This document shows, in pieces, positions 16,500 through 25,058 of a stretch of DNA of 64,000 nt. Made by a program: the position numbers and the translations under genes. The notes beneath the pieces were generated by a model. It searched no databases, was not told the DNA's origin, and saw only the letters and a list, made by a program, of their open reading frames with translations. The stretch spans positions 124,001 through 188,000 of the forward strand of contig NZ_JAFKRG010000009.1 in the NCBI RefSeq assembly GCF_019038415.1, given 5' to 3'. Position 1 is the stretch's first letter; each line of letters begins with the position of its first letter. The stretch comes from Synechococcus sp. CCY 9618 (lineage in GTDB: Bacteria; Cyanobacteriota; Cyanobacteriia; PCC-6307; Cyanobiaceae).

Positions 16500-17540
16500 A
16501 TGGTGGTTTCCCTCCCCATTGATGCCTTCCTGGCGGGCGGCGGCGCCCTGATCGATGTGCGCACGCCCGCCGAGTTCCGCCAGGGCCACATCCCCGGTGC
16601 CCGCAACCTTCCCCTGTTCAGTGACGCGGAACGGGCCGAGGTGGGCACCCTCTACAAGCAGCAGGGGCGCCAGGCCGCCGTGCTGCGGGGCCTGGCCCTG
16701 GTGGGGCCCCGGATGCACGCCATGGCGGCGGAGCTGGCCGCCTGGAGCGAGCGCACGGCAGGTGCGCCCCTGCGGCTGCACTGCTGGCGCGGCGGCATGC
16801 GCTCCGCCAGCGTGGCCTGGCTGGCGGGGCAGCTGGAGCTGCCGGTGGTGCTGCTGGAGGGGGGATACAAGAGTTACCGGCACTGGGTGCTGGAGCTGTT
16901 CGAGCGGCCCTGGCCCCTGCGGCTGCTGGGGGGGCGCACCGGCACCGGCAAGACCGAGCTGCTGCTGGCCCTGCGGGAGCTGGGGGCGGCCGTGGTCGAC
17001 CTGGAGGGGCTGGCCCACCACCGGGGCAGCAGCTTCGGCGGCCTGGGTCTGCCGGAGCAGCCCACCAGCGAGCACTACGAGAACAGCCTGGCCACCGTGC
17101 TGGCCCCCATGGCCGGCGCCGGCCAGATCTGGCTGGAGGCTGAAAGCGCCATGGTGGGGCGCTGCCGCATCCCCGCCGGCCTCTGGCGCCAGATGAAGGC
17201 CGCGCCGGTGCTGGCGGTGGAGCGCCCTCTGGCGGAGCGGGTGACTCACCTGGTGACCATCTACGGCGCCCAGGACCCCCTCGCCCTGGCGGAGGCCACC
17301 CAGCGCATCGCCCGGCGGCTGGGGCCCCAGCGCACGGCGGCAGCCCTGGAGGCGATCGGGCAGCGCGACTGGGCCTCCGCCTGCCGGCAGATGCTCGATT
17401 ACTACGACCGCTGCTACGACCACGGCCTGGATGGCCATGCCTGCCGCGCCGTCGACCTGGGCGGTCTGGGGGCGGCGGCGGCGGCCCTGGAGCTGGTCAG
17501 CCGGGGGCTGGTGGTCCTGAACCATCCGGCTGCCGCCTGA
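16500..17540 (+). CDS. mnmH: tRNA 2-selenouridine synthase
   Basis: 346 aa. N-terminal rhodanese domain with D-V-R-T-P-A-E-F near residue 19 and catalytic Cys95 in H-C-W-R-G-G-M-R-S, then a P-loop G-G-R-T-G-T-G-K-T at 144-152 and the conserved L-E-G-L-A-H-H-R-G-S-S-F-G stretch. MnmH (SelU/YbbB) replaces sulfur by selenium in 2-thiouridine at the wobble position of tRNAs, via a geranylated intermediate, using selenophosphate. The selenophosphate would come from SelD at 20662-22830. Length is as usual for the family. ATG 16500 starts just before the first domain. Confidence 0.93.
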   Translation: MVVSLPIDAFLAGGGALIDVRTPAEFRQGHIPGARNLPLFSDAERAEVGTLYKQQGRQAAVLRGLALVGPRMHAMAAELAAWSERTAGAPLRLHCWRGGMRSASVAWLAGQLELPVVLLEGGYKSYRHWVLELFERPWPLRLLGGRTGTGKTELLLALRELGAAVVDLEGLAHHRGSSFGGLGLPEQPTSEHYENSLATVLAPMAGAGQIWLEAESAMVGRCRIPAGLWRQMKAAPVLAVERPLAERVTHLVTIYGAQDPLALAEATQRIARRLGPQRTAAALEAIGQRDWASACRQMLDYYDRCYDHGLDGHACRAVDLGGLGAAAAALELVSRGLVVLNHPAAA

Positions 17541-17621
17541 GCACCCGTCCGATCAGGGCCGCCCAGGCGAACCCGGCCGTCTGCTGGTGAAACCCTCCCC
17601 CTGAAGCTCCAGAGCGCCAGG

Positions 17622-17912
17622 GTGGGCTTCGCTCTCGGCCGCTCCCGTGAGGATCAGACCCAGGCCTCGCTGTGGATCGGCTTTCTGCCTGCCAATGGTC
17701 TGATCACTCTTGCGGATTCTCCTGCGGTGCTGGTGGCCATCTGCGCCTTCCTGCTGGTGGTCAGCCTGGCTTTCCAGCGAAACCCCAGGGCTCTGGATGA
17801 TGAAGAAGGATGGCTTCAGTTGGGATGGCGTAAGATTTCCTCAGAGGCAGTATTAACTGCGTTTATCGATCATATCCGCCAGCATGGCGAAGATGAAGAT
17901 ATTCAAGCTTGA
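17622..17912 (+). CDS. Short membrane ORF, possible truncated transporter remnant
   Basis: 96 aa from GTG at 17622. One clear hydrophobic helix (A-V-L-V-A-I-C-A-F-L-L-V-V-S-L-A-F, about residues 35-51) and an acidic C-terminal tail. The first half (G-F-A-L-G-R-S-R-E-D-Q-T) vaguely recalls the end of bile-acid:Na+ symporter-type proteins, but this is weak. Its 3' end overlaps the convergent glycosyltransferase by 60 bases. Could be a genuine small protein, a decayed gene, or chance. Confidence 0.3.
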   Translation: MGFALGRSREDQTQASLWIGFLPANGLITLADSPAVLVAICAFLLVVSLAFQRNPRALDDEEGWLQLGWRKISSEAVLTAFIDHIRQHGEDEDIQA

Positions 17913-18755
17913 GATGGCGAAAAGAATCGTCTTGTCCGTGAGGTTGCCGAGTACCAGAGCGTCATAGAAGCCGCTGGCCAGGAACAGAAAGGCCAGCAGG
18001 ACGGCGATGGGAACGAGTAGCCGCATGGGTGCGAAGTACATCCCTGTGCGAGCAATCAGCTGCACGAATCGAAGCGTGTCTCGGATCGGTTTGATGTGGC
18101 TCTTGCCGATTCTCTTGGTATAACTGATCGGCACGAATGCCACATCGTGGCGATTCCGTAGAAAGCAGATCGTGATGGTCGTGGTGAAACTGAATCCATC
18201 GGGGAGGAGTTTCAGGAATTTCAGCGCGAGGTCGCGCCGGAAGACGCGCAGCCCTGAATTCATGTCAGGAACGTGCTCTCCACACAGAAAGGACACCCAT
18301 GGCACGAGGATCATCTTGGGGATTGAGCGCGTCCTGGAGTAGGTCACGTCCTCCCCGATGCGCGCTCCTACCACCATGTCGTGCTCCGCAGTCAGGCGGA
18401 TCAATTCCGGAATGCGGTGGTTCGGATAGGTGCCGTCGGCATCCGTGATGGCGATGTACTCAGCATTGGATCGCATGATTCCACTCTTCAGAGCTGCTCC
18501 GTAGCCGAGGTTGCGGCGATGGTGAACCACCCTCAGGCGCTGGTCCGGGTGGGCGACGAGCAGCTGATTGAGCGTACGTTCCGACCCGTCCGAGGATCCA
18601 TCATTGACGACGATGATTTCAACATCATCCAGACCATGCTCATTGAGGTGACCCAGGAGGTCCTCAACCGTTCGCGCAATGGCACCTTCTTCGTTGTAAC
18701 ATGGTATGACGATGTTGGCCAGCATGGCAGTGGATTCATCCCGCAATAGCCTCAC
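17853..18755 (-). CDS. GT2 glycosyltransferase (dolichol-phosphate-mannose-synthase type) with membrane tail
   Basis: 300 aa. GT2 fold: N-I-V-I-P-C-Y-N-E-E near the N-terminus, V-V-N-D-G-S-S-D-G-S, and the metal/nucleotide-sugar motif T-D-A-D-G-T-Y-P near residue 104. The C-terminus has two hydrophobic helices (about residues 240-265 and 275-292). Such enzymes transfer a sugar from a nucleotide donor to an undecaprenyl- or polyprenyl-phosphate carrier at the inner membrane. ATG at 18725 is an equally plausible start, nearer to the fold. Base composition is visibly lower in GC than the neighbours. It is divergent from the next gene. Confidence 0.85.
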   Translation of the reverse strand: MRLLRDESTAMLANIVIPCYNEEGAIARTVEDLLGHLNEHGLDDVEIIVVNDGSSDGSERTLNQLLVAHPDQRLRVVHHRRNLGYGAALKSGIMRSNAEYIAITDADGTYPNHRIPELIRLTAEHDMVVGARIGEDVTYSRTRSIPKMILVPWVSFLCGEHVPDMNSGLRVFRRDLALKFLKLLPDGFSFTTTITICFLRNRHDVAFVPISYTKRIGKSHIKPIRDTLRFVQLIARTGMYFAPMRLLVPIAVLLAFLFLASGFYDALVLGNLTDKTILFAISSLNIFIFAMLADMIDKRS

Positions 18756-18891
18756 CTTAGATGTTGAGGAATGGTTCTGGCCTGATCGCTGAGCCTTTCC
18801 CGTCTCTGCCGCGACCTTGATGGTTTCCGGTGTTGGCTGCCGGTGGGAGCTTCAGCTGCTCACGTCTGGCCTTCGCTGGGGATTTTGTACA

Positions 18892-20424
18892 ATGTTACAT
18901 CCATGGGGTTTGTCTGAGGTGAGGCATTTTGCGAGGTCCCCCTCACGGCATCGCTTCCTGCATGGGTTGGCCGTTCTGCTGCCGCTCCTTGTGCTGGGAC
19001 TCAGCCTGTTTCTTGTGTGGCAAGGCTGGATCAGTCTGCGGGTGGATTCCATTGGAGGTGACGCCAGCCAGAACCTGCGCAGTGCAATGAACCTGTGGCA
19101 GCACGGAGTGTATGGGGAGTCCCTGAATCCCGTTGAGGCGGGGTATCGCCGCGAACCCTTGCCCAACTGGATATTGGCGGCCCATCTGAAGTGGCTGGTG
19201 CGAGCACCGGTGGGTCTTCCGTATGCAGACCTTGTGGCGGATCCAGACCTGCTGACCAGGACGATGCAGGTGAATCTCGTCTATCTTCTGGCGCTATTTC
19301 TCTCGCTCTGGGGATTGTGTGTGCGCCTTATCCGTCCTGGATGGCTGGCCCATCTGGTCGCTGTCGTAGTGATCTACTTCAGTGATAACGCATTCGCCGC
19401 AGATCAACTCACCACACTCAACACCGAGCTGCCGGCGGCCTTGATGATGACTCTCACGGCCCTGGCCTTCGTGCTGCTCCGGCAGCGTCACCACAGTGGT
19501 TGGGCCATTCTGGCCGGCCTTGTTTTCGGAGGCCTGGTGCTTACCAAGGCCTCGGGCAGCTACCTGGCGCTGGTGTTGCTGCCCCTGATCCCGTTCCTGC
19601 TGAATCACTCCAGGCGCAGGTCTTTGGCCCTTGGTCTCTGTGTTGCTCTTGGCTTCGCTCTGGCCGTTCTCCCCTGGGTGGCACGCAACTTGATTGAGTT
19701 CGGAAAACCTGCCATCGCCAGAGGAGGGGCCGACGTCCTGATGATCCGATCCGTTTACAATCAAATGACACCTCATGAGTTTCGGGGAGCCTTTTATTTC
19801 TTCGCACCGGAACGATTACAAAAGGACTTCTTCGAGCCTTATCTGGGCTTTTCGGAAACGCAGCGCGAGTGCGGGGGGTCACTGGAGCGTCTGTCCCGGA
19901 GCTTGCCGTGCGATGAGCGCGCGTTCGCCGAGGGGCGTGAAGGAGATGTGAAAAGTTTCTACCAGATCGGCAAGCGTGTTCTCCCTGCCCAGATCCGTGC
20001 CCAGACCGTCATGAGTGGCATCAAGACTCCCGGTGATGTCGTTCAGCAGGGCGTGGCCCTCGATCGCATTCGGGCCGCTCCCCTTAAGCATGTGCTCGTG
20101 AGCCTGCCGCTGTCCTGGCAAGCCTTATGGACCTTCAGGAACCAGATGACCTGGTTCGGTGTCATTGCCAATGGCCTGGCCATGACCAGTCTGCTGGCGA
20201 TGCCTGCGCTCGGAGTCATGTGGCGAAAACCCGAATGGGTGCTGATTTCCATTGTTCCCGTGGGCTATTTCCTCTTTTATGGGCTGTTCTCTCACTTCAT
20301 CCCTCGCTACAGCGAACCGCTCATCCCGCTCTCTCTGGTCTGCCTGAGCCTGCTGCTGCTGGAAGTCATCCGCAGGGTCGGAGCACCTCTTGCCGACCGG
20401 TACGCTCGCGGCGGTGGCCGCTGA
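18892..20424 (+). CDS. Integral membrane PMT/ArnT-like (GT39/GT83-type) glycosyltransferase candidate
   Basis: 510 aa from ATG 18892. Hydrophobic, about ten to eleven membrane helices. After the first helix comes a loop with D-S-I-G-G-D-A-S-Q-N-L-R, the acidic D/E position typical of polyprenyl-phosphate-sugar transferases (GT-C fold), then a long periplasmic loop around residues 285-385. Such enzymes move sugars from polyprenyl-phosphate onto glycans or proteins on the outer face of the inner membrane, which fits the neighbouring DPM-like gene as donor maker. An in-frame ATG at 18817 would add 25 residues. No exact family could be fixed. Confidence 0.72.
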   Translation: MLHPWGLSEVRHFARSPSRHRFLHGLAVLLPLLVLGLSLFLVWQGWISLRVDSIGGDASQNLRSAMNLWQHGVYGESLNPVEAGYRREPLPNWILAAHLKWLVRAPVGLPYADLVADPDLLTRTMQVNLVYLLALFLSLWGLCVRLIRPGWLAHLVAVVVIYFSDNAFAADQLTTLNTELPAALMMTLTALAFVLLRQRHHSGWAILAGLVFGGLVLTKASGSYLALVLLPLIPFLLNHSRRRSLALGLCVALGFALAVLPWVARNLIEFGKPAIARGGADVLMIRSVYNQMTPHEFRGAFYFFAPERLQKDFFEPYLGFSETQRECGGSLERLSRSLPCDERAFAEGREGDVKSFYQIGKRVLPAQIRAQTVMSGIKTPGDVVQQGVALDRIRAAPLKHVLVSLPLSWQALWTFRNQMTWFGVIANGLAMTSLLAMPALGVMWRKPEWVLISIVPVGYFLFYGLFSHFIPRYSEPLIPLSLVCLSLLLLEVIRRVGAPLADRYARGGGR

Positions 20425-20661
20425 GACCTCTCCTTTTTGCGCTGCATGGTGAGGAAGGAGGAGAACAGCCGCTCCACCAGCCTGCGTCCTGAGGCGGCCC
20501 GTGCCCCGATCGATCCCCTGGGCTGATGTCCTCCCAACGCCATGACGCCTGGGGGCTGTTCCTGACGGTGGAGATGATCGGAACGTTGACCCTACGGCTG
20601 CGGGACTTCCCCACCGGTTCCCTCCGCTATGGCTTCCGGGCCTCGGTACCGCTGCTGTCCT

Positions 20662-22830
20662 TCACCCATTCCTTCGGCTTGCTCTTCGGGTGCGTGGCGG
20701 TGGCCCTTCCGCGTCCTGCCGCCGCCTGCGCACCCGAGCGATCAGGACGGCCCCGGTGAACCCGGCCGCCTGCAGTGCCGCCAGGGCGGCCGGCGCTCGC
20801 TCCGCCGGCAGGGCCGCCAGCAGCGGCCCGCAGGTCTGGGGGTCGATCAGCAGCCCCCGCAGCGCGGCCTCCCGGGCGTTGTTGCCCGCGGCCCCCTGCA
20901 GCCGCACCGGCCCCTCCAGCAGGGCCAGGGCGGTGGCGTTGGCCGGGGCCAGGCTGCTGGCGAACCCCTGCCCCAGCAGGTCCAGGGCGCCGGGGTGCGC
21001 GGGAACGGCGGCACCGTCGAGCACCACGTCCAGGTCCCCGGGACCGGCGGCGAGCATCTCCCCCAGGTGGCCCAGCAGGCCGAAGCCGGTCACGTCGGTG
21101 CAGACACCGCAGCCGTGGGCCCCCAGCAGATCCACCAGGGGCGCCTGGGACTGCTGCAGCGTTTCGAGCACCGCCTCGATCCACTCGGGGGCGGCGGCGC
21201 CGGCCATGGCCGCGGCGAACAGCACGCCGCTGCCGAGGGGCCTGCTCAGCACCAGCACATCGCCGTCTTGCAGGGGGCCCTTGCGCCAGTGGCCGGCCGG
21301 GGCCACCCGCCCGTTCACGGTCAGGGCCAGGGCCAGGCCCGCCCCGTCGCGGCCCTCCAGGGTGTGGCCGCCGACCAGGGCCGCCCCCAGGGGCTCCAGC
21401 ACCGACTGCACACCGGCCAGGGTCTGCAGCAGCAGCTCCTCCTGGAGCTCCGCGCCGGCTTCCGGCACCGTCACCAGGGCCTGCACGCTCTCCACCGCCG
21501 CGCCGCTGGCCCACAGGTCGCTGCAGGCGTGCAGGGTGGTGAGGCGGCCGTTCAGCCAGGGGTCATCCACCAGGGCCGGGAAGCCGTCCACGCTCTGCAG
21601 CAGCAGATCACCCCCGGCGCTGAGGCCCACCGGGGCGGCATCGTCCGCCAGCGGCGCGAGGCCATCCGGGGCGAGCCGGGCCAGGGCGGCATGCAAGGGG
21701 GCGGCGCCCAGCTTGGCGGCGCAGCCCCGACAGGCCATGGCGGCCGGGGCCATCGGCCGCAGCTGGGTGAAGCGGGCCATGAAGGCCCGATCGATGCGCT
21801 GTTTCCAGGCCCAGATCCAGCCGGCGGGCCCCAGGGCCAGCGGGCCGAAGAAGGCCAGGGCCCGGGGGCCGCCGGGGTGCCAGCCACCGTCGCCCAGCAG
21901 CTGCAGGGCGCGGGGCTGGGGCCGCCAGGACCGCAGGGGCCGCGGCGGCTCGGCCAGGCAGCGGCGCAGGTTTTCCGCAAGCACCGGCGCCGCCCGCACG
22001 GCCCAGACTCCTGAGGGGGGCCGAGGATCGTCGGCGATCAGGCCGCAGTCGCCGGCGGCGAACAGATCCCGATGGCCGATCACCTCCAGGCTGGGCTGGG
22101 TCAGCACCCGGCCGCTCTCCGGCTGCACCGGCAGGCCGGCGGCCGCCAGCCAGGCGGGCGCGCGGCTGCCGGTGCAGGCCAGATCGGCACGGGCTCCGGC
22201 CGGGGCCTGGCGCTGGATGGGGATGCCGGCCTGGGCCAGCAGCTGTTCCCCGGCCCGGTTCGCCGCCGCCGAGCCCAGGTGCAGCGTTTCGCCCCGCAAC
22301 AGCAGGCGGCAGGCCAGCCCCCGGGCCCGGAAGGCCAGGGCCAGCTCCACGGCGGCGGCGCCACCGCCCCGGATCACCAGCGGTTCGCCGGCGTGGCGCC
22401 GCTCCGCCCAGGCCAGGAAGGGCTCCAGGGGCTTCACCGCCATCGCCTCCCCAGGCGCCATCGGCTCCGGCATGGCGGTGACGGCACCCACATCGAGGCT
22501 GAGCCGGTCGAAGCGCAGGGGCGGCCGGCCTGCCAGGTGCAGCTCCCGGCCCGCCGGGTCGAGCCCGGTGATCTCCGCCTGCAGGAAGGCGACGCCGGCC
22601 AGGCCGCAGAGGCGGCGTAGGTCGATGGCGGCGGCCTCGCGGGGCTCGAGCCCCGCCACCACCGCCGGCAGCAGGCCCGAGTAGAGGGCGGTGCCGTGGC
22701 GGTTCACCAGACTGATGCGGGTGTTCGCGGGCCTGGAGGCCGGCCGCATCAGCCAGCGCCGCAGCACCAGCACGTGGCTGTGGCCGCCCCCGGCCAGCAC
22801 CAGCTGGTGCCGCTGCGCCGCGGTTCTCAT
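20662..22830 (-). CDS. selD: Selenide, water dikinase fused to an N-terminal FAD/NAD(P) oxidoreductase
   Basis: 722 aa. Residues 1 to about 350 form a pyridine-nucleotide-disulfide-oxidoreductase-like flavoprotein: G-G-G-H-S-H at 14-19, a second glycine motif I-R-G-G-G-A-A-A-V-E at 153-162, and F-A-A-G-D-C-G-L-I near 257-265. Residues from about 365 form SelD, with C370 and K373 matching catalytic Cys17 and Lys20 of the E. coli enzyme, then V-D-G-F-P-A-L-V-D-D and H-T-L-E-G-R-D-G. SelD makes selenophosphate from selenide and ATP; the flavoprotein half may reduce the selenium donor, which is inference. It starts inside the stop of the SulP gene (ATGA). It is a Cys, not selenocysteine, form. 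Confidence 0.92.
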   Translation of the reverse strand: MRTAAQRHQLVLAGGGHSHVLVLRRWLMRPASRPANTRISLVNRHGTALYSGLLPAVVAGLEPREAAAIDLRRLCGLAGVAFLQAEITGLDPAGRELHLAGRPPLRFDRLSLDVGAVTAMPEPMAPGEAMAVKPLEPFLAWAERRHAGEPLVIRGGGAAAVELALAFRARGLACRLLLRGETLHLGSAAANRAGEQLLAQAGIPIQRQAPAGARADLACTGSRAPAWLAAAGLPVQPESGRVLTQPSLEVIGHRDLFAAGDCGLIADDPRPPSGVWAVRAAPVLAENLRRCLAEPPRPLRSWRPQPRALQLLGDGGWHPGGPRALAFFGPLALGPAGWIWAWKQRIDRAFMARFTQLRPMAPAAMACRGCAAKLGAAPLHAALARLAPDGLAPLADDAAPVGLSAGGDLLLQSVDGFPALVDDPWLNGRLTTLHACSDLWASGAAVESVQALVTVPEAGAELQEELLLQTLAGVQSVLEPLGAALVGGHTLEGRDGAGLALALTVNGRVAPAGHWRKGPLQDGDVLVLSRPLGSGVLFAAAMAGAAAPEWIEAVLETLQQSQAPLVDLLGAHGCGVCTDVTGFGLLGHLGEMLAAGPGDLDVVLDGAAVPAHPGALDLLGQGFASSLAPANATALALLEGPVRLQGAAGNNAREAALRGLLIDPQTCGPLLAALPAERAPAALAALQAAGFTGAVLIARVRRRRQDAEGPPPRTRRASRRNG

Positions 22831-24536
22831 GGGGTAGGCGCCGGCGTCGCCCGCCCCTGGAAGGCCGCGATCGCCGTCGGCAGGGTGGGAAAGAACAGCC
22901 GCTCCCCGATCCGCTCCACCAGGCCGGCCCGCTCCAGCTGGGCGTAGAGGTCCTGCTTGACCCGCACCATCCCGAAGGTGATGCCACGGGCCGTCAGCTC
23001 CCGGTGCAGTTCCTCGAGCACGTCGGCGGCAGTGATGTCGATCTCCACGATCGCTTCGGCGTTGAGCACGAACCAGGCCACCGGCTGGGGCTCGGCGGCC
23101 ACCGTTTCCAGCACCCGCTGGCGGAAGTGCTCGGCGTTGGCGAAGCACAGGGGAGCATCGAAGCGGAACAGCACCAGGCCCGGGATGGTGCGGGCTCCTT
23201 CCCAGTCGTTCACGTCGTGCAGCCCGGCCAGCTGGGGCACCCTGCCCATCACCGCGTCATGGGGCCGCACCAGCCGGGCGAACAGATCGATCACCGACAG
23301 CCCCACCGCCACGCCCACCCCCGTCAGCAGGTCGGTGAGCAGCACCCCGGCCAGGGTGATCAGGGCCAGCCGGAACTCGCTGGGCCGGAAGCGGTGCAGC
23401 CGCAGGAATTCCGGGATGTCGATCAGCCGCAGGGCGGCGTAGATCACGATCGCCCCCAGGGCCGCAGTGGGAAACAGGGCCAGCAGCGGCCGCAGCCACA
23501 GCAGCACCGCCAGCACGACGACGAAGGCCGTCAGGGAGAAGAGCTGGGAGCGGCTGCCGAGGGAGTCGCCGATGGCGGTGCGGCTGCCGCTGCTGCTCAC
23601 CGGAAAGCCCTGCAGCAGCCCGGTGCCGAGGTTCAGGGCCCCCAGGGCCAGCAGCTCCCGGTTGGCGTCGATGCGGTAGCCGCCCCGGGCGGCGAAGGCC
23701 CGGGCTGTGAGCACGTTGTCGGAGTAGCCCACCAGGGCGATGCCCACCGCCGCCGTGAGCAGATAGCGGAGCTGGGGGGGCGCGGGGGCCTGGGGCAGCG
23801 TCGGGTGGGGCAGACCGGCCGGAATGGCGCCGATCACAGCCACGCCCCGCTGCTCCAGATGGGCCGCCGCCACCACCGCCATGGCCAGCAGCACCGCCAG
23901 CAGGGGGCCCGGGGCCCGGGGGAAGCGGCGCTGCACCAGCAGCAGGAAGGCCAGCACCCCCAGGGCCAGCAGCAGGGTCGGCCCGTGGATCTCCCCCAGC
24001 CGGCCGGCCACTTCGCGCAGCTGACCCGGGATCGAGCTGGCCTCCAGGCTCAGGCCGCAGATCCGCCCCAGCTGGCCGCCGATCATGATCAGGGCCACCC
24101 CGCCCAGGTAGCCCACCAGGATCGGCCGGGAGAGCAGATCGGCCAGGAAGCCCAGCCGGCTCCAGGCCCCGGCACAGCACACCAGTCCCACCAGCAGGGC
24201 CAGCAGGCTGCTGAGGCCGGCATAGGCCACCGGATCCCCCGCCGCCAGCGGCCCGATCGCCGCGGCCGTCATCACCGCCGTGGTGGATTCGGGCCCCACC
24301 GAGAGCTGGGGGGAGGAGCCCAGCAGGGCATAGAGCAGCAGGGGGGGCAGGATCGCCCAGAGGCCGGTGATCGGGGCCAGCCCGGCCACCTCGGCGTAGG
24401 CCATGCACTGGGGCACCAGGTAAGCGGCCACGGTGAGGCCCGCCAGCAGATCGGGCCGCAGCCAGTCCCGCCGGTAGCCCAGCAGTCGCTCCAGGCCAGG
24501 CATCAGCCCCACGAGAACCCGCCGCAGCTCCATCAC
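22827..24536 (-). CDS. SulP-family inorganic anion transporter with STAS domain
   Basis: 569 aa. Hydrophobic core of about 12-14 helices, starting with A-G-L-T-V-A-A-Y-L-V-P-Q-C-M-A-Y-A-E near residue 32 and S-V-G-P-E-S-T-T near residue 80, typical of SulP carriers; a cytoplasmic STAS domain occupies about residues 440-545. SulP proteins carry sulfate, bicarbonate, molybdate or related oxyanions. It overlaps selD by four bases on the same strand, so selenite/selenate or sulfate transport serving selenium metabolism is the attractive inference. It is not like BicA in its first helices. Exact substrate unknown. Confidence 0.85.
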   Translation of the reverse strand: MMELRRVLVGLMPGLERLLGYRRDWLRPDLLAGLTVAAYLVPQCMAYAEVAGLAPITGLWAILPPLLLYALLGSSPQLSVGPESTTAVMTAAAIGPLAAGDPVAYAGLSSLLALLVGLVCCAGAWSRLGFLADLLSRPILVGYLGGVALIMIGGQLGRICGLSLEASSIPGQLREVAGRLGEIHGPTLLLALGVLAFLLLVQRRFPRAPGPLLAVLLAMAVVAAAHLEQRGVAVIGAIPAGLPHPTLPQAPAPPQLRYLLTAAVGIALVGYSDNVLTARAFAARGGYRIDANRELLALGALNLGTGLLQGFPVSSSGSRTAIGDSLGSRSQLFSLTAFVVVLAVLLWLRPLLALFPTAALGAIVIYAALRLIDIPEFLRLHRFRPSEFRLALITLAGVLLTDLLTGVGVAVGLSVIDLFARLVRPHDAVMGRVPQLAGLHDVNDWEGARTIPGLVLFRFDAPLCFANAEHFRQRVLETVAAEPQPVAWFVLNAEAIVEIDITAADVLEELHRELTARGITFGMVRVKQDLYAQLERAGLVERIGERLFFPTLPTAIAAFQGRATPAPTP

Positions 24537-24614
24537 CCTGCCGCTCGGCCCCGGCCCATGCCGGTGGCTGGTGGATACGGTGGCCGGGGTTCACGCCATC
24601 GTCCGGGATTGTCC

Positions 24615-25034
24615 ATGGGTTTCAGGATCTCCTCCCTGTTCACCGCCGTCAGCATGGCGGCAGCGGTCACTCTGGGCGCAGGTTGCCAGGCGAATCCAGC
24701 CGCCCGGGTGCCGTCGGCCGGCGAGCTGAAGGGAACCTGGGCCCAGACGGGCACCGGCTACGAGCAGGGCCGACCGGTCAGCTGGGAGAACCAGACGCTG
24801 GTCGTCGAGGAAGCGGAGGGCCAGGGCTTCACCGGCTACAAGACCTACCAACGGGAAGGCGAGCCGGCCCAGAAGGAGGTGCTGAACGGCGTGATCGCCC
24901 CCAACGGCGACATCCTGATCACCGACGAGGATGGGGTGTTCCGCGGCCGGTTCCTGGATGACACGATCCAGGGCCAGTACGCCGAAGTCGGCGCTGACAG
25001 CGCAGCCATCAACGTTCAGCTGACCCGGAAGTAG
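24615..25034 (+). CDS. Putative lipoprotein of unknown function
   Basis: 139 aa. The N-terminal hydrophobic stretch ends in L-G-A-G-C (about residues 20-24), a lipobox-like site for lipid attachment. The rest is a beta-rich small domain (L-K-G-T-W-A-Q-T-G-T-G-Y-E, then L-V-V-E-E-A and I-A-P-N-G-D-I-L-I-T) that recalls lipocalin-like or cyanobacterial stress lipoproteins in pattern only. Start ATG 24615. Divergent from the SulP gene with 78 bases between. No function assigned. Confidence 0.65.
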   Translation: MGFRISSLFTAVSMAAAVTLGAGCQANPAARVPSAGELKGTWAQTGTGYEQGRPVSWENQTLVVEEAEGQGFTGYKTYQREGEPAQKEVLNGVIAPNGDILITDEDGVFRGRFLDDTIQGQYAEVGADSAAINVQLTRK

Positions 25035-25058
25035 CGGCCGGGCGGAGGTGATGGCGGC

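Noticed and set aside
20526-20759. Plus-strand ORF between the membrane glycosyltransferase and selD
   Set aside because: It overlaps the end of selD and shows no motif; the gap of 237 bases otherwise shows nothing I can support.
20662-22830. Selenocysteine (TGA) in SelD
   Set aside because: The catalytic position is Cys370 encoded by a normal codon, and no in-frame TGA occurs.
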